Numbered from the stretch's first letter, positions 22,784-34,260 are shown. The stretch: 64,000 bases of DNA from Epiperipatus broadwayi (GCA_028023455.1 JAQFVV010000013.1:10332579-10396578), one strand, 5' to 3'. Translations and numbers: made by a program. Notes: generated by a model not told the origin, from the letters alone.

Positions 22784-23200
22784 ATAAATGTATCTTTAAA
22801 GTTTTCTTGCAGTGATATAGATTGCAGAAACTTTTACTATGTGGAGAAACTGAACTGAAATCAGACCCATATAGCTATCTTGTTTGATAGGCTGAGTTTG
22901 AAGACATTAACGTGTCTAAAAAATTCATGCTTGCAAACTGGTAGAAACATTTTGCATAAACGCTTGGAGTCAATTTTTAGATCTAGTTTTATAACTCCTA
23001 TCCCTTCACTGATGAGAGCAAATCAGCTTGAAATCAGCTGATCTGAGGGTGGAGCAAAATGAAAAAGACAGTGAATATTGACTCTGACATTTATGTAAAC
23101 AGAATACGCTTGTTTGGAGGTCTTGGTAAAGCTCCATCTATTGATCATTAATACAAGTGATAGCAGGTTTTTACGTATATAAAACTTGTTTTTCTTTTTC
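22784..23200 (+). repeat. Hammerhead repeat family A, unit 1 (417 bp)
   Basis: The period is exactly 417 bp, measured between the matching ttcttgc blocks (22804 and 23221) and between the two ribozyme cores (23009 and 23426). It contains a tcagacccatatagctat block also found in family U, then the ribozyme, then a gctccatctattgatcatta block. No ORF. A tandem of ribozyme-bearing units is the form expected for retrozyme-like elements copied from multimeric or circular RNA. Confidence 0.85.
23002..23049 (+). ncRNA. Hammerhead ribozyme 1, type I, family A
   Basis: All conserved parts are present in order. Stem I: CCTTCA (23003-23008) with TGAGGG (23044-23049), six pairs including one G-T. Core: CTGATGA (23009-23015). 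Stem II: GAGC/GCTT with loop AAATCA. Core: GAAA (23030-23033). Stem III is palindromic (ATCAGCTGAT including flanking core bases). Cleavage triplet ATC, with the predicted cut after 23043. Type I because stem I is open. The short palindromic stem III suggests better activity as a dimer, as reported for retrozyme and PLE hammerheads. Confidence 0.85.
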
Positions 23201-23602
23201 ATAAGTGTACCTTTAATGTTTTCTTGCAATGATATAGATTGCAGAAACTTTTACTATGTGGAGAAACTGAACTGAAATCAGACCCATATAGCTATCTTGT
23301 TTGATAGGCTGAGTTTGAAGACATTAACGTGTCTAAAAAATTCATGCTTGCAAACTGATAGAAACGTTTTGCATAAACGCTTGGAGTCAGTTTTTAGGTC
23401 TAGTTTTATAACTCCTATCCCTTCACTGATGAGAGCAAATCAGCTTGAAATCAGCTGATCTGAGGGTGGATCAAAATGAAAGAGACGGTGAATATTGACT
23501 CTGACTATTGACTCTGACGTTTATGTAAACAGAATACGCTTGTTTGGAGGTCTTGGTAAAGCTCCATCTATTGATCATTAATACAAGAGATAGCAGGTTT
23601 TT
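23201..23602 (+). repeat. Hammerhead repeat family A, unit 2 (truncated at its 3' end)
   Basis: Nearly identical to unit 1, with scattered substitutions and a local duplication of tattgactctgac near 23495-23520. It ends at tagcaggtttttt, where the right foldback arm begins, so it lacks the last part of the unit. Confidence 0.85.
23419..23466 (+). ncRNA. Hammerhead ribozyme 2, type I, family A
   Basis: Same sequence as ribozyme 1: CTGATGA at 23426-23432, GAAA at 23447-23450, predicted cut after 23460, stem I CCTTCA/TGAGGG. Two intact ribozymes 417 bp apart would release a unit-length RNA from a transcript of the tandem. Confidence 0.85.
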
Positions 23603-24090
23603 TCATATATATATATGAATGAATGAAGATGATTATTCTAACTGTCAAATAATTAAACAAATCCACCACATTTTAGCAAACTAAAGAATAGAGTTGACCC
23701 AGCTATTCTTACATTTTTCAATGTAAATAAAACTAAACGTATAAAATTTTGAAGAGAGATTAATATTAATGCCTGATATAAAATAAGATTGAAAAGTATA
23801 AGAATAGACTAGTCTGTTCTATTCTTTAGTTTGCTGTCGCAATGTGGTGAATTTCGCGAGATAGAGCTTAATATTCTGTACTCTATTTTCATGTACATTT
23901 AATGCTATACAAAATTAATATTTACATATATATTCTGCGTAAGACAGGTAGTATGATGAAAGAAGTAGGATAAAACAATCAAAACACAAAACTACTCCAT
24001 CATCTCTTTTAATACTATTTATTTCAGTATCTTTTATTTAGATATGCATTATACATTTTAAAAAACAACAAATATTTAGATACAAATCAG

Positions 24091-24238
24091 ATTCAGTTAA
24101 GAGGCCAAGTGATGTTTAAACATCAAATTGTCAGTCTAAATATAAGAGTTTTATTCACTGTTCAATTCAGTTAAGAGGCCAAGTGATGTTTAAACATCAA
24201 ATTGTCAGTCTAAATATAAGAGTTTTATTCACTGTTCA
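24091..24238. repeat. Perfect tandem duplication, 2 x 74 bp
   Basis: The block starting attcagttaagaggccaagt recurs at 24165 with no difference seen across 74 bp. Each copy contains a 14-bp palindrome gatgtttaaacatc. Identity implies a very recent duplication or an assembly artefact. Confidence 0.92.
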
Positions 24239-26310
24239 AATTTAATCCTCACTCCATTACAATAAATTATTCAAGAATCTTTCGATTTTGATCTTACAAC
24301 TTTGAAAAAAAAATCATATATTTGTTTGTTCGGAAGGAAGATGTGATATTGAAATGCCCAATGAACAGGTTGAATCACAACAGTTTCATCAGTTACCTAA
24401 ACTGAGATTTTAAAATATTTTACTCAAGTGAGAATTGATTTTAAGCATATTAGCTATGAGTCCATTATTTTAACATTGCATTAAAATTACACTTATATAT
24501 ATATAATAGTACAATCGATGTCAGTATTTCTTCAAACCAGAATACGGAATCTTATCATTAAATATTAGTAAATACAGCGATCAAAAGTTTTGAAAAGTAC
24601 AAAAAATATAATCGTCACTTAGAAGATTAAGTGACCTCTTATCTGTTAAAAATGATTGCAAAATAATCAAAAGTACTTCTGCTAAACTATTATATAAAGC
24701 GTGAACGTTCAATGCTGATGTCGTATCTATAAATCAGACTATTGATCAAAATCCACACATTGAAATATGTAATTAATAGATTTAATATCTTTTAAAATAT
24801 ATAAAGAGATAGATATAAAGAGATGTTAAAATATATAAAGAGATGTTAGCTTCAATTACTGCATAAAAACCTTCATTTTTGGTGCTGTACTGCATAAAAA
24901 AAGTTATTCTTACTAAAATAAGTTGCTTTCTAGATACAATTCATGATTTAATATTATATTTGCGTTAAGGAAAAATATAATAAACCTAATTATATTGTGA
25001 ATTGAAAAGCCAAATTAAAAGATCCATTATTAAAGCAGTTTGCAAACTGTTCTAAAAACAGTTGCTACGAAAATGAAAAACCAAGTTGGAGTAAGCAATT
25101 ACCACTGTTTTACACCAGTTTTAATTTTAAACACTTTAGATTTTTTACCAATAGTAATAATGCTTTCAATCATGCCATCAACTGCATAATAAATATCTAC
25201 AGATAACCACCTATTTTCAAATAGTGTACAAATCTTTTTGATTAACTTAGTCAATAAAAGTAATCTATAGATCATATTTTTATTGATAGATTTTCTTTCT
25301 TTTTTCTCTTTTTTTTGCATTTGCTTGGCATAGTGCTTCTTGATTGCCTAAAGTTATATTAATAAATGCAAGCAACAAATTGAAAAAACATATCTTGAAT
25401 ATCATTTTTTAGTAATTATTCAATATTTTCTATTTACAATATTTTTATAAACCATAACAATAGAATGTTGTTTGAAAATTTATGATGCTGGTATTATAAT
25501 TGCAAATATATGTTGGACTATTTCCCTCATCTACTTCTAATTGTTAAATGTTTTTAGAAAAAAAAATCAAACTTAAATTTTTTAATACATTCTACTGTTC
25601 TAATATTATAATGATCAGCATGCAACATAATGTTTCACATTGTATCATTTTCCTTTTTTCTTCAGGTGTTGCTGGCCTGACCAGTGATAGTCTTAGTATG
25701 AGAATCAAATTGGTGACTTTTAGGATCAGTTTGGTGACTTTTAGATTTGTAAATACTGAATTTAAAATGATATTCTAATCAATTAGGCTATAATATCAAA
25801 GCCAGCAATCATTAGAAAATTTTATATACTTATCTATGAGAGTCTTCATGATTTCTTTACTTTTTCTTAAGGGAAAATTAATGAGTGGTTTTCAAATTGA
25901 CTTGTACAATTGTTTTCCACAATCATATAAACAATTTAAAACTAAATGATAAAATTAATTCAATATATGAATATCTAAAAATAACTGGAAATTTTCTAAT
26001 AAATTGTGTACTGTATTGTCCATTTTATGCAGTGCACTATTCTAAATGAGCTTTCCACTTTTTGAAATAATTCTGAAATTTTTGTAAAGTGATATCTTTT
26101 AATGCCTCCATTTTTTTTTATTCACCACTTAAACTTTTTCTTTTGAGGCATTTTTTTATTCATGAGAATAACAAGAAATTGCATGGAGTAAGATCTGGTC
26201 AATATGGCTGATGAATAAACCAAGTCATGCTGTTTTTAATTACAAATTGTATCACACCCAAGGCTTTGTGTGCTGGCACATTTTTTTTTATGGGAAAGCT
26301 TGCACTCCTA
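24239..26310. other. AT-rich DNA without a gene
   Basis: Contains a small repeat of atataaagagat near 24799-24845 and a doubled ttggtgacttttag (25709-25745). The 73- to 76-aa ORFs here show no motif. Confidence 0.6.
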
Positions 26311-26546
26311 TGATATAATGAACAAAATAAAATACATAACTATATAAATAATACCATAAAAAATATAAACAAATATATATATATATAAAAATGTAAATAA
26401 TAAAAAACTAAAAACAACATAAAATGTATAACTAAACCTAATATTAGGTTTTGTTATATATTTTATGTTGTTTTTAGTTTTTTATTGTTTACATTTTTTA
26501 TGGTATTATTTATATAGTTATGTATTTTATTTCGTTCATTATATCA
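26311..26546. repeat. Long palindrome centred on 26442/26443
   Basis: Arms 26311-26442 and 26443-26546 are inverted copies (tgatataatgaac outermost, aacctaat at the centre) with essentially no loop. The left arm is longer because of an extra (AT)n insertion. Symmetry decays outside these limits, where the left flank lacks the hammerhead-like motif found on the right. Confidence 0.8.
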
Positions 26547-26547
26547 T

Positions 26548-26592
26548 GGCTCTGAAGAAGACTGCAGGACAGTTGAAACATAGGTGTAAGTT
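26548..26592 (+). ncRNA. Possible third hammerhead-ribozyme family
   Basis: Core CTGAAGA (26552-26558) fits CUGANGA. One extra A is followed by stem II GACTG/CAGTT with loop CAGGA, then GAAA (26575-26578), stem III ACA/TGT with loop TAGG, and triplet GTA with the predicted cut after 26588. Stem I is only four pairs (GGCT/AGTT, two of them G-T). The unpaired A and weak stem I leave doubt; it may be a decayed ribozyme. Confidence 0.4.
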
Positions 26593-26599
26593 TTGAAGT

Positions 26600-29500
26600 G
26601 GTTTGGATAAATTGTAAATTAATTGCCATAAATCAAAATGTTTCCATTTTACAATATCATGCAAACTTTCAGAACATGTAGGTAAAATGCTTGATCATTA
26701 TGAACAAATTCTGAGTAAACAACAACATTTGCATTCCCATCAAAAAATCAGAATTGTCTTGACATTGGATTCCATTTGCCAATGTTTTTGACATATCTAT
26801 TAATTCACTTGTTTTTTTGTCAGCATTATAACTATTTGTCCTGTCATTTCTCTAGCAGAAGCAGAATTTCACATTGTTCCAACTTTCCAGGCATTGCCAT
26901 AATAGACAAAGTAGTGATACACACTTAATAAAAACATTAACCACAAATTTCTTGATGATCACAAACTGATGCAAGAAAGGCTCCACAGGAGGCATCTAAT
27001 AACAGAACCATGCATTCTGGAGAACAATTCTGATTATTTTTGGGTATCTTCTCATATAATTATGTAACAATAAAATCATGCAATACAGCTTTATTTTGTC
27101 AATAAACTATATTTTTGAAAATCACAACAGTTTTAAAACCATCATCATATTTAAATTTTTTACAGACATTCCAACAAGATGTACAGCTTTTTTTGTTTTT
27201 AAGATTACTAAAAGATTCTTTATCCTAATTGAGTTGCATATTTATGCACAAATCTAAATGTAGTCATTTAAAATTCTTACACAGTTATTTGGAAAGATGA
27301 CCGAGCATTTTTGACCTTATCACATAAAAAGTGATATCCACTGATTTAATAGGCAGGCTTTCATGCATATTCTGTATAGCTCTATGACATAAATAAATCA
27401 ATTTCTAGGTCATCGGTCTTCAATCCATTTCTTTAGATTTGGTAACCAGAATCTTGTTTATTCCATTTGGCTACTACAGTATTATTTCATATGATCAATT
27501 TTATCATGTTTGTAAAGTTTATCTCTAAGATCTAAGGTATCCTGTAATCTTGACAGTGTGTCACTATAACCAGTTTCTTTGCCTGGCTTATAGATAAGTT
27601 CAAAGTCATAGGATTCCAATATATTAATCCATCAGATAATTTTTAACTAACATGATAAGTCTTTATTAAGTTTTTGTTTCCCAAAATTCCCAATAGAGGT
27701 CATGTTCATATACATATTGTTGAAATTATTTTCCAGTAAAAACATTTGCCAACACTTCCTTATACAGATATCTGTACTGCTTTTTTGCTGTTGTTAATAT
27801 TCTCAATGCATATGCAATCAGACATTCACTTCCACAATACTGATATGATATAATAACCTCTACTTCATATTCAGAAGCATCAGCTATAACTATTATTTCT
27901 TGGACATTTCAGTAGTGAATGAGAAGTTGACAGGTAGTTAGTTAAATCTTTAACTTTACTGAATGCTTTGTCATGTCCAACTCACCACTACCATTACTGT
28001 TTTTTTAATATTTTATATAATTGCATTACTACATGTGATTTGCCTTTTAGGAAACGCTTGAAGAAATTTAATATTTTCAAAAATGCTTGTAAATAAATAA
28101 CATTTTTTGACTTAGCAGCAGTTTGATAGCTTTCACCTTTTCTGATATTGGGTATTTTTCTTTGTAAATTATTATGTGTATTAAAAACTTGATTTCAGTG
28201 ATTGTTCAAATGCACTTTTGAAACAATTTTTTTTCATTAAGGACAAACTTTATATGTGTGTGATGTCAATTTGCTCTCTGTTTTCACAGTTATAAAGATG
28301 TCTTCAAGGTAAAGAGTAACTCCTTCCTTGTCCTGCATCAAAGTTTTCCATCTTTGCTTAAATACATTTGATACTCTGGTTACTCATATAAGGCAATTGT
28401 CATACTTACATTATTCTAAGTAAATGTTGATGGATAAAAGATCACCCACTGATTAATTGTATTGGGAATTTAATTAAATGCAAACTTTACATTGATTTTA
28501 CCAAATTACAATGCTTTCTGAAATCATGTCAAGACCTCACAAATACTAAGTACAGGAAAGCTTCTTCATTGATATATTGGTTCAGAGTTACATTGTAATT
28601 ACAGCAAAGATGAACAGCTCTATCTGATTTTAATATTAGCACTGCTAATGCTGCCTATAATGACCCTTCAGAAGGAAATAGAACATTTTTTAATCAAATC
28701 ATGAATTGTTTATTGCATTTGGAACTTCAAGGCAAAAGGAACTTTTGGGGTCTACATGCAATTGGCTAAGCTTCTTTCATTAGCTCTACATCAACTAGCC
28801 ATGTGTATAACTAGTGAGCCTGATTTAAGTTTTGCAAAAACTTTTCATGGATCTCTGACCCCAACTATATATTTTTATTATCTAGATCCAGATGAACCAA
28901 TTTCTATTCAATATCAGGATTAAGTCTTTTTTCACTATTTATAAGGTAGATTTTTAATTCTCAAATTGACTTGCATAGATGCAGTTAGTATCCAACATAT
29001 TTCTATTCTGCTTCCATTATTATTGCCACTGACATATCAGTTTTCTTTAGCATTATGTTCCTTTTATTATTCTTGATAATGTTTATCCAGTTATTTTGCT
29101 CTGATGTCAATTTTCATTTTCTCTGATATAAACATCCAGAATAATATGATTATTATCATTGATCATCTTTTTAATATGTTTGTTTTTTCCATTCTCTTCT
29201 CTTGATTTACAGTCCAATTGTATCTTATTTTTTTCTTTTTCTCTTTGTTAAGACAGTCACGTGGTAAATGTCCTATTACTCTGTAAATATGGCATTCCTT
29301 TTAAAATTTACTGTTCTTCTAATGACGCTTTTTCACCACAATAATAACATATCCAGGAATTAGTCATTCTCCTGCTGTTCAATCCCTTAGCTTCTGTTTT
29401 GCTTATGGCCATTAGGGTTTCTTCACATCTGTAATATTTTGAAATTGCCATATTTTTCAGCATAGTCTCATAGGTTTAAGTATTTTTCTATTATGTGTTT

Positions 29501-30110
29501 GTATTTTAAATAAGGTTCATTTAAAAGAACTTATCTGAAGTTACTGTCATTCATTTCCTATAATTTATTGAGAAACATTTCATCCATCTCAGTATTGAAG
29601 TTGCATTTTTTAACTAAATGTATGCAATCTCACATTGTAATCTTGAATTTTTCATGGCTTCCATTTCTGAATCTGTAACATACCATCAGTTTCAATGTCA
29701 TTAGTTTAAATACAAACTTCATTTTTCTTACTTGATAAGGTGCTTCCTTGGGAGATTTAGAGTCATAGTCAGTTTGCCACTTGCATTACCTCTTTATTAG
29801 ATATCCACATTAATGTTGCTATTATCAGCATGTCATCCACTATATTTTCATATATCTCTCTCGATGCTCAGTGTAGATTTTCCAAACCATTGCATTGTTA
29901 ATGTCAAAATTGCTATTGGGGGTTATTGTGAATTGCTATTATTTTCCTTTAAAGCTCAACCATAGCATTCTGTTATTTCTCACAAATTTCTCAAACTTGA
30001 AACAAGCTAATCTGCTGCATCTTGACAACTCTTCATTATTACCCCAGATTTTTTTGAGATGTTGACTGCACCCGTCTGTTAATATTCAGCTGTATTAGTA
30101 AAACTTGATG
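26600..30110 (-). pseudogene. Heavily decayed Ty3/Gypsy retrotransposon, minus strand
   Basis: Landmarks in genomic order from gag to integrase: a Cys-Tyr-Tyr-Cys-Gly-Glu-Lys piece (29330-29350) and a zinc knuckle at 29253-29294 whose second Cys is Tyr; RT motif C as Tyr-Leu-Glu-Asp inside 28285-28320 (first catalytic Asp is Glu); the RNase H C-terminal stretch with Ser-Tyr-Asp-Phe-Glu-Leu and Tyr-Lys-Pro-Gly-Lys (27540-27632); and a possible integrase zinc piece with Cys-Thr-Ser-Cys near 27175-27185. No long ORF survives and I see no LTR pair. Motif C context resembles the Gypsy copy at 32-37 kb, but this one is far older. Confidence 0.7.
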
Positions 30111-32324
30111 TGTATATTAATGCAAGACAAAATGAACAAAAATATATACAAAGTTAAATACAAATACTAATCTTCTTCAATAAGGAAAAACATAATTTTG
30201 TACAAATTGATTCTGCTGCACACAAGCTTATCATCTTATTATGGAATTTAAACTATTTCTCAAACATGGTTTGTGTACATTGTCAATACTTATATTCTTC
30301 CTCTTTTTTCTTTTGCTTATTCACACACTTTGGATAGACTTATGCAGTTTTTATATCAGTAGAATAATCTGCATATATCTACATTCATTAGCATTAGTTT
30401 AATGCAAATTCAAATGTATCCTTTGAGCATATTAATTTTCTAGAATGTTTATAACTTGGGGGATTAATTCACTTCTTGTCTGAGTATAATTACAGCAAAT
30501 ATATGAACTTTATTTACACAACATAAAATATATCTATATATGTGCACATACAGTACCAGGTTTAGTCAGACAGTAAACTTGGTTTTTAAAACTACCCCAC
30601 TACTTCAAAATCTTAAGACCCAAAACTACCATTCTTTAAAAATGAATGAACATGTCTACAAACAACTCAATCATAATGAAACAACATATAAGAGGGATCA
30701 ACATGGAATTTAAATTGTAACAAGAATCAACATGAAATTTAAATAATCCAGTATCAATCAGTTTTATTGTAACAATAACAACAACACCAGACAATAAAGA
30801 AGGAATGGATGGCTTGTAGATACATAAGTGTGTTTGTTTTATCTTTGAATTCTAGATATCATTGATAAGAGCTAAATTCTGAGAATAGTCTGGGAATGTG
30901 ATTATTATGCTCTATATTATCTGGTGCCCACTGATTTATTTATTATTTGAGTTTGCAATAGCTGACTTTAGCTAGGGTGAAAATAACTGTTCTTGAAAAT
31001 TTTGTTTGATCAGTTTAAAAGACATTGGTTTTCTAATGTGATACTATGTGAAGAAAATGGAATGTAAGAATGGAAATAAGGCGATTATCATTAGAAATAA
31101 GTCATAAAGTTAGATAAATCATCATTTGTACTTTCCCCAACTATTTTCTCATGATCCAGAGAAAACAATCTTTTGGTGGAAGTGACGTGAATTGCTAATC
31201 TAAATCATATTGTTCTTATGGTGTAATAATTATTCAGAATAAGAACAATTTATTTCCAGTATTTTTGAAAATCAAATTCATCCCATGATATAAAAACAGT
31301 TTTCTGACAATGCTAGCATCTTCTGAGATGGTAATGCTTTATTTTATCTCATAAACAAACATTGATTAAAAATATTATAAATATGATGTAACAAATATTT
31401 ATTACTAGTCACATCTGTTGGAGAGCTTGAGACTTTTCTGCGTGAGAAATCATTTAACATTAATCTTTACAGTGTTGTTTTCTTTCGTTTGTTGAATTCC
31501 TTCATATATATAGGTTTTTTTTTTTTTTTTTAAGTTTCGGGATAATTTTTTTTTTTAAAAAGGCATTAGCTTTGTTGGTTCTACAGTTATTATCGTTAAT
31601 TAATTGTAGACAGGATTTTGATTAGGGTTAATATTTTTTATTTAAAATAAAAGATTTTCATTTGCTAAAATGCAAGATTATAAATCTACTTAACTGTCAC
31701 TGGCAGCAACGCATTTCAAAAAACAATTGGCCTTAACGAATGCTTAAAACCCCTACAGTATTTGTATATTTGAAATAGACCATCAACAATCTTATGTAAG
31801 ATATTTATCTTAATCTTGTGTAAAAACTCCTAAATAAAGAAGAAAAAAATCCATTACATTTACATCATTCACTTACAGTTTATCAATATTCAAGATCTTT
31901 GAAGAGCTTGTTCCTTTATTTCCCATCTTATTGAAAATATTTATATTATAAATCAATGGATAAGAGAGAAAATAAGTATTGATTTTTTTTCCTCATTGAT
32001 AAATATTTTATAAATGTTAAATGTTTTATTTAAATATCTTTTAAAAGTCAGAGTGTCCATTTACTTTTTACCAACTTTTTTAAAATCATATCAACCTTTA
32101 AATTAATCGATGCAATGTAGCTCCCCAGCTTCCGTTCATTTATTATTTCAGAATCTACCCCGTTTTGTATTAAGTACGGTTCTATGAATTATTATATACT
32201 TATTAAAAAGGATATTTTTTCTCCGTAATGTCAAGTTCTAGAAATAATTTCATTTTTTTTTCCAAGACTACCATCGTAGTTATGCTCTATTCTTCAAATA
32301 AATATGATCTTTACATTATATATC
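30111..32324. other. AT-rich DNA without a gene
   Basis: Poly-T runs (31517-31532, 31549-31556) and low-complexity sequence. No motif or structured repeat recognised. Confidence 0.6.
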
Positions 32325-33010
32325 TGTTATGTTGTAGTACGCTTAATAATAAGGAAAAATACGTGTGAAACTGTGTGTACTCCAGAAGTTAAAAGTGTTA
32401 AATAATTACATGTGAAAGTAAACGAGTTGATTTAATAAAAACGAAAATTAGAAATTACAAATGGTTTTTCATATATATTTTTTATATAAAGCAAGGTGTA
32501 AAATAAGATGGAAGATCCGAATAAATAATTAATTAAATGAAGGATTAAAAATGTAAAGAACAATTTAATTAATTAGTTCAGAAATAATCCCAGAATACTT
32601 TTGCGAATAAAATTGATAAGGAATAAACAATAGAACAAAAAGTAGATACAATCTAGCGGGAAAAAGTCAAGTCAGCATCAGTCCTGTTTTTCTAAGAGAC
32701 TTATGTGTAGCGTGAATTTCGGAACAGGACCAACGATGGGAGGAGAACCAGATATTCAGGTCTGAAGGTACCAAAGACCGACCTATGGTAATTATACAGA
32801 CTATACCTGTCTTAATATTATTTTTGTAATCCTTACAGGCGCTAGTAAACTAATGATAATTCTGTTTATAAATGCTTGTTAATTTTTATACTAATAAAAT
32901 CTTGTATCTGTTAAGTGGGATGTCTTAATTTTATGCAAGAGAGTAATAGTTACTTGAATTAGGTGTATTTGATTATTTCTCATAAGTAACATTAAATCAA
33001 GTACATCACA
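32325..33010 (+). repeat. 5' LTR of Gypsy element (686 bp)
   Basis: Begins TGTTATG and ends ATCACA. It matches the 3' LTR along its length, with roughly 20 differences counted by eye (about 97% identity). A TATA-like tatataaag (32483-32491) and AATAAA (32893-32898) give a plausible promoter and polyadenylation site. Confidence 0.93.
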
Positions 33011-33014
33011 ATTT

Positions 33015-33030
33015 TGGCGCAGTCAGGAGA
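33015..33030 (+). promoter_or_regulatory. Primer-binding site, tRNA-Ser type
   Basis: tggcgcagtcaggaga begins 4 bases after the LTR. It is complementary to a tRNA 3' end CCA, discriminator G, then GACTGC-type acceptor, as in metazoan tRNA-Ser. Mag-clade elements use tRNA-Ser. Confidence 0.75.
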
Positions 33031-33107
33031 AAACCTGTTTTTCAAGCTTTATGAAAGAAGTACACCGAACAGTAATTCAGAAGTTGGTGAGTTATTAAAG
33101 AATTAAA

Positions 33108-33845
33108 ATGTCAATAGGACAAGCTAATATATCGGAATTTGGGATAGATAATCCGCACGAATGGCCCTTTTATGGGCTTCAATTACAAAATTATTGTAAG
33201 TTAAATAATATTATTGAAAATGACAGGAAAGTAGCAGTGTTATTATGTTTGTCAGGTAGAAAAGTTATTGAAATAGTAAGCAAATTGTATAATGGACAAG
33301 TTACGGATAGTAGTAACTACGATGAACTGGTTCAAAGACTAACAGATTATTTTAGCCCAAGACCATCAAAGTATTTAGCTAGGTTAAAATTGAGGAACAG
33401 CAAACAAGACAAACTTGAATCGATTAAAGAATATGATATTGTTCTACACCAATTAGCAAAGAATTGTGAATAAGGCGACTTTGTGAAACAAATTCTTATT
33501 GATCAGTTATTATGAGGAATGAAGGACAATAAATTGCATCAATCGTTATTAATCGAAACTCAGATAACATATGAAGGTGCTATTCTAAAGGGAATAGTAT
33601 ACAAATCAATGGTAGAACAAGCTTTAGCTTTTTCAAATAGAATGGAGGAAAACACTAGGAATAATATTTTAAAAATAGAGAGAAAGTATAAGGATTGTAC
33701 TAAAGAAGGGAAAAGTTTCAAAATAAAATGTTTTTGTTGTGGAAGAGTAGGTCATTTATCTAAAAGCTGCAAATGGAGGAACAAAAAATGTTACAACTGT
33801 GGGGGCAAAGGTCATTTAGCAGCAGTGCGCAAAAAACCTAAATGA
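33108..33845 (+). pseudogene. Gypsy gag, two in-frame stops
   Basis: The capsid-like N-terminal part (33108-33473) and the C-terminal part (33519-33845) share one frame, separated by a TAA at 33471 and a TGA about 40 bases later. Two CCHC zinc knuckles bind RNA in this family: the first (CFCCGRVGHLSKSC) is intact; the second starts Cys-Tyr-Asn-Cys but its last Cys is Arg, explained by a single TGC to CGC change. The ATG at 33108 is the first in frame after the LTR leader. A further TGA (33843) separates gag from protease. Confidence 0.85.
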
Positions 33846-34260
33846 AAGCCTGAATATGGTAAAGATCAGAAACAGTGGAAAATGGTAATTAAAAGAAATA
33901 TCTTAAAAAATGAGCTGGATCAATTAATGCTAGAGGTTAAGTTAAGTAACAAAAGAGTAGAAATGGAAATAGATAGTCTCAGAAATTTCATTAATATCTA
34001 TGAAAAAGTGGAAGGAAATATCCACAGAGAGCCCTCAGATTAAAATACAGAAAACTAACATTAACGTTAGAGATGTCAACGGGAACCCGATCAAGTTAAT
34101 TGGGAAGTCCAAAGTAATAGTTGGTTTTAAAAATAAAAACTACAAATTACCTATATATATAGTAGATAAAGATATTAGTCTGTTAATAGGAAGAAACTGG
34201 TTTAAAGACTTAGGCATTAAAATTAATATAGTTAAAAAGGTCTCGGTTGAAAAAGAAATG
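33846..34260 (+). pseudogene. Gypsy aspartic protease, frameshifted at its active site
   Basis: The frame of gag continues to Met-Glu-Ile-Asp-Ser at 33966-33977. Immediately after it the reading frame jumps, so the Gly of the Asp-Ser/Thr-Gly active-site triad is gone and the rest continues in the frame of the 34000-34641 ORF. That ORF has the Ile-Gly-Arg-Asn-Trp stretch usual near the C-terminus of this protease. The protease would process gag-pol. Confidence 0.75.

Larger units (their letters stand above)
22021..23820. mobile_element. Foldback element enclosing tandem hammerhead units (family A)
   Basis: Arms 22021-22253 and 23603-23820 are inverted repeats of about 220-230 bp with few differences; shared blocks include agaacagactagtctattct and gacagttagaatagtcatct read in opposite directions. 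The right arm lacks a short piece near the left arm's 22070-22080. Between them lie a two-copy 70-bp tandem (22400-22545) and two 417-bp direct units with ribozymes. No transposase or RT ORF inside; the 89-aa ORF at 22397-22666 reads through the 70-bp tandem. I could not identify a target duplication at the outer edges. Confidence 0.7.

Noticed and set aside
22784-23602. CRISPR-like direct repeats
   Set aside because: Only two long units of 417 bp without spacer pattern, in a eukaryotic transposon context.
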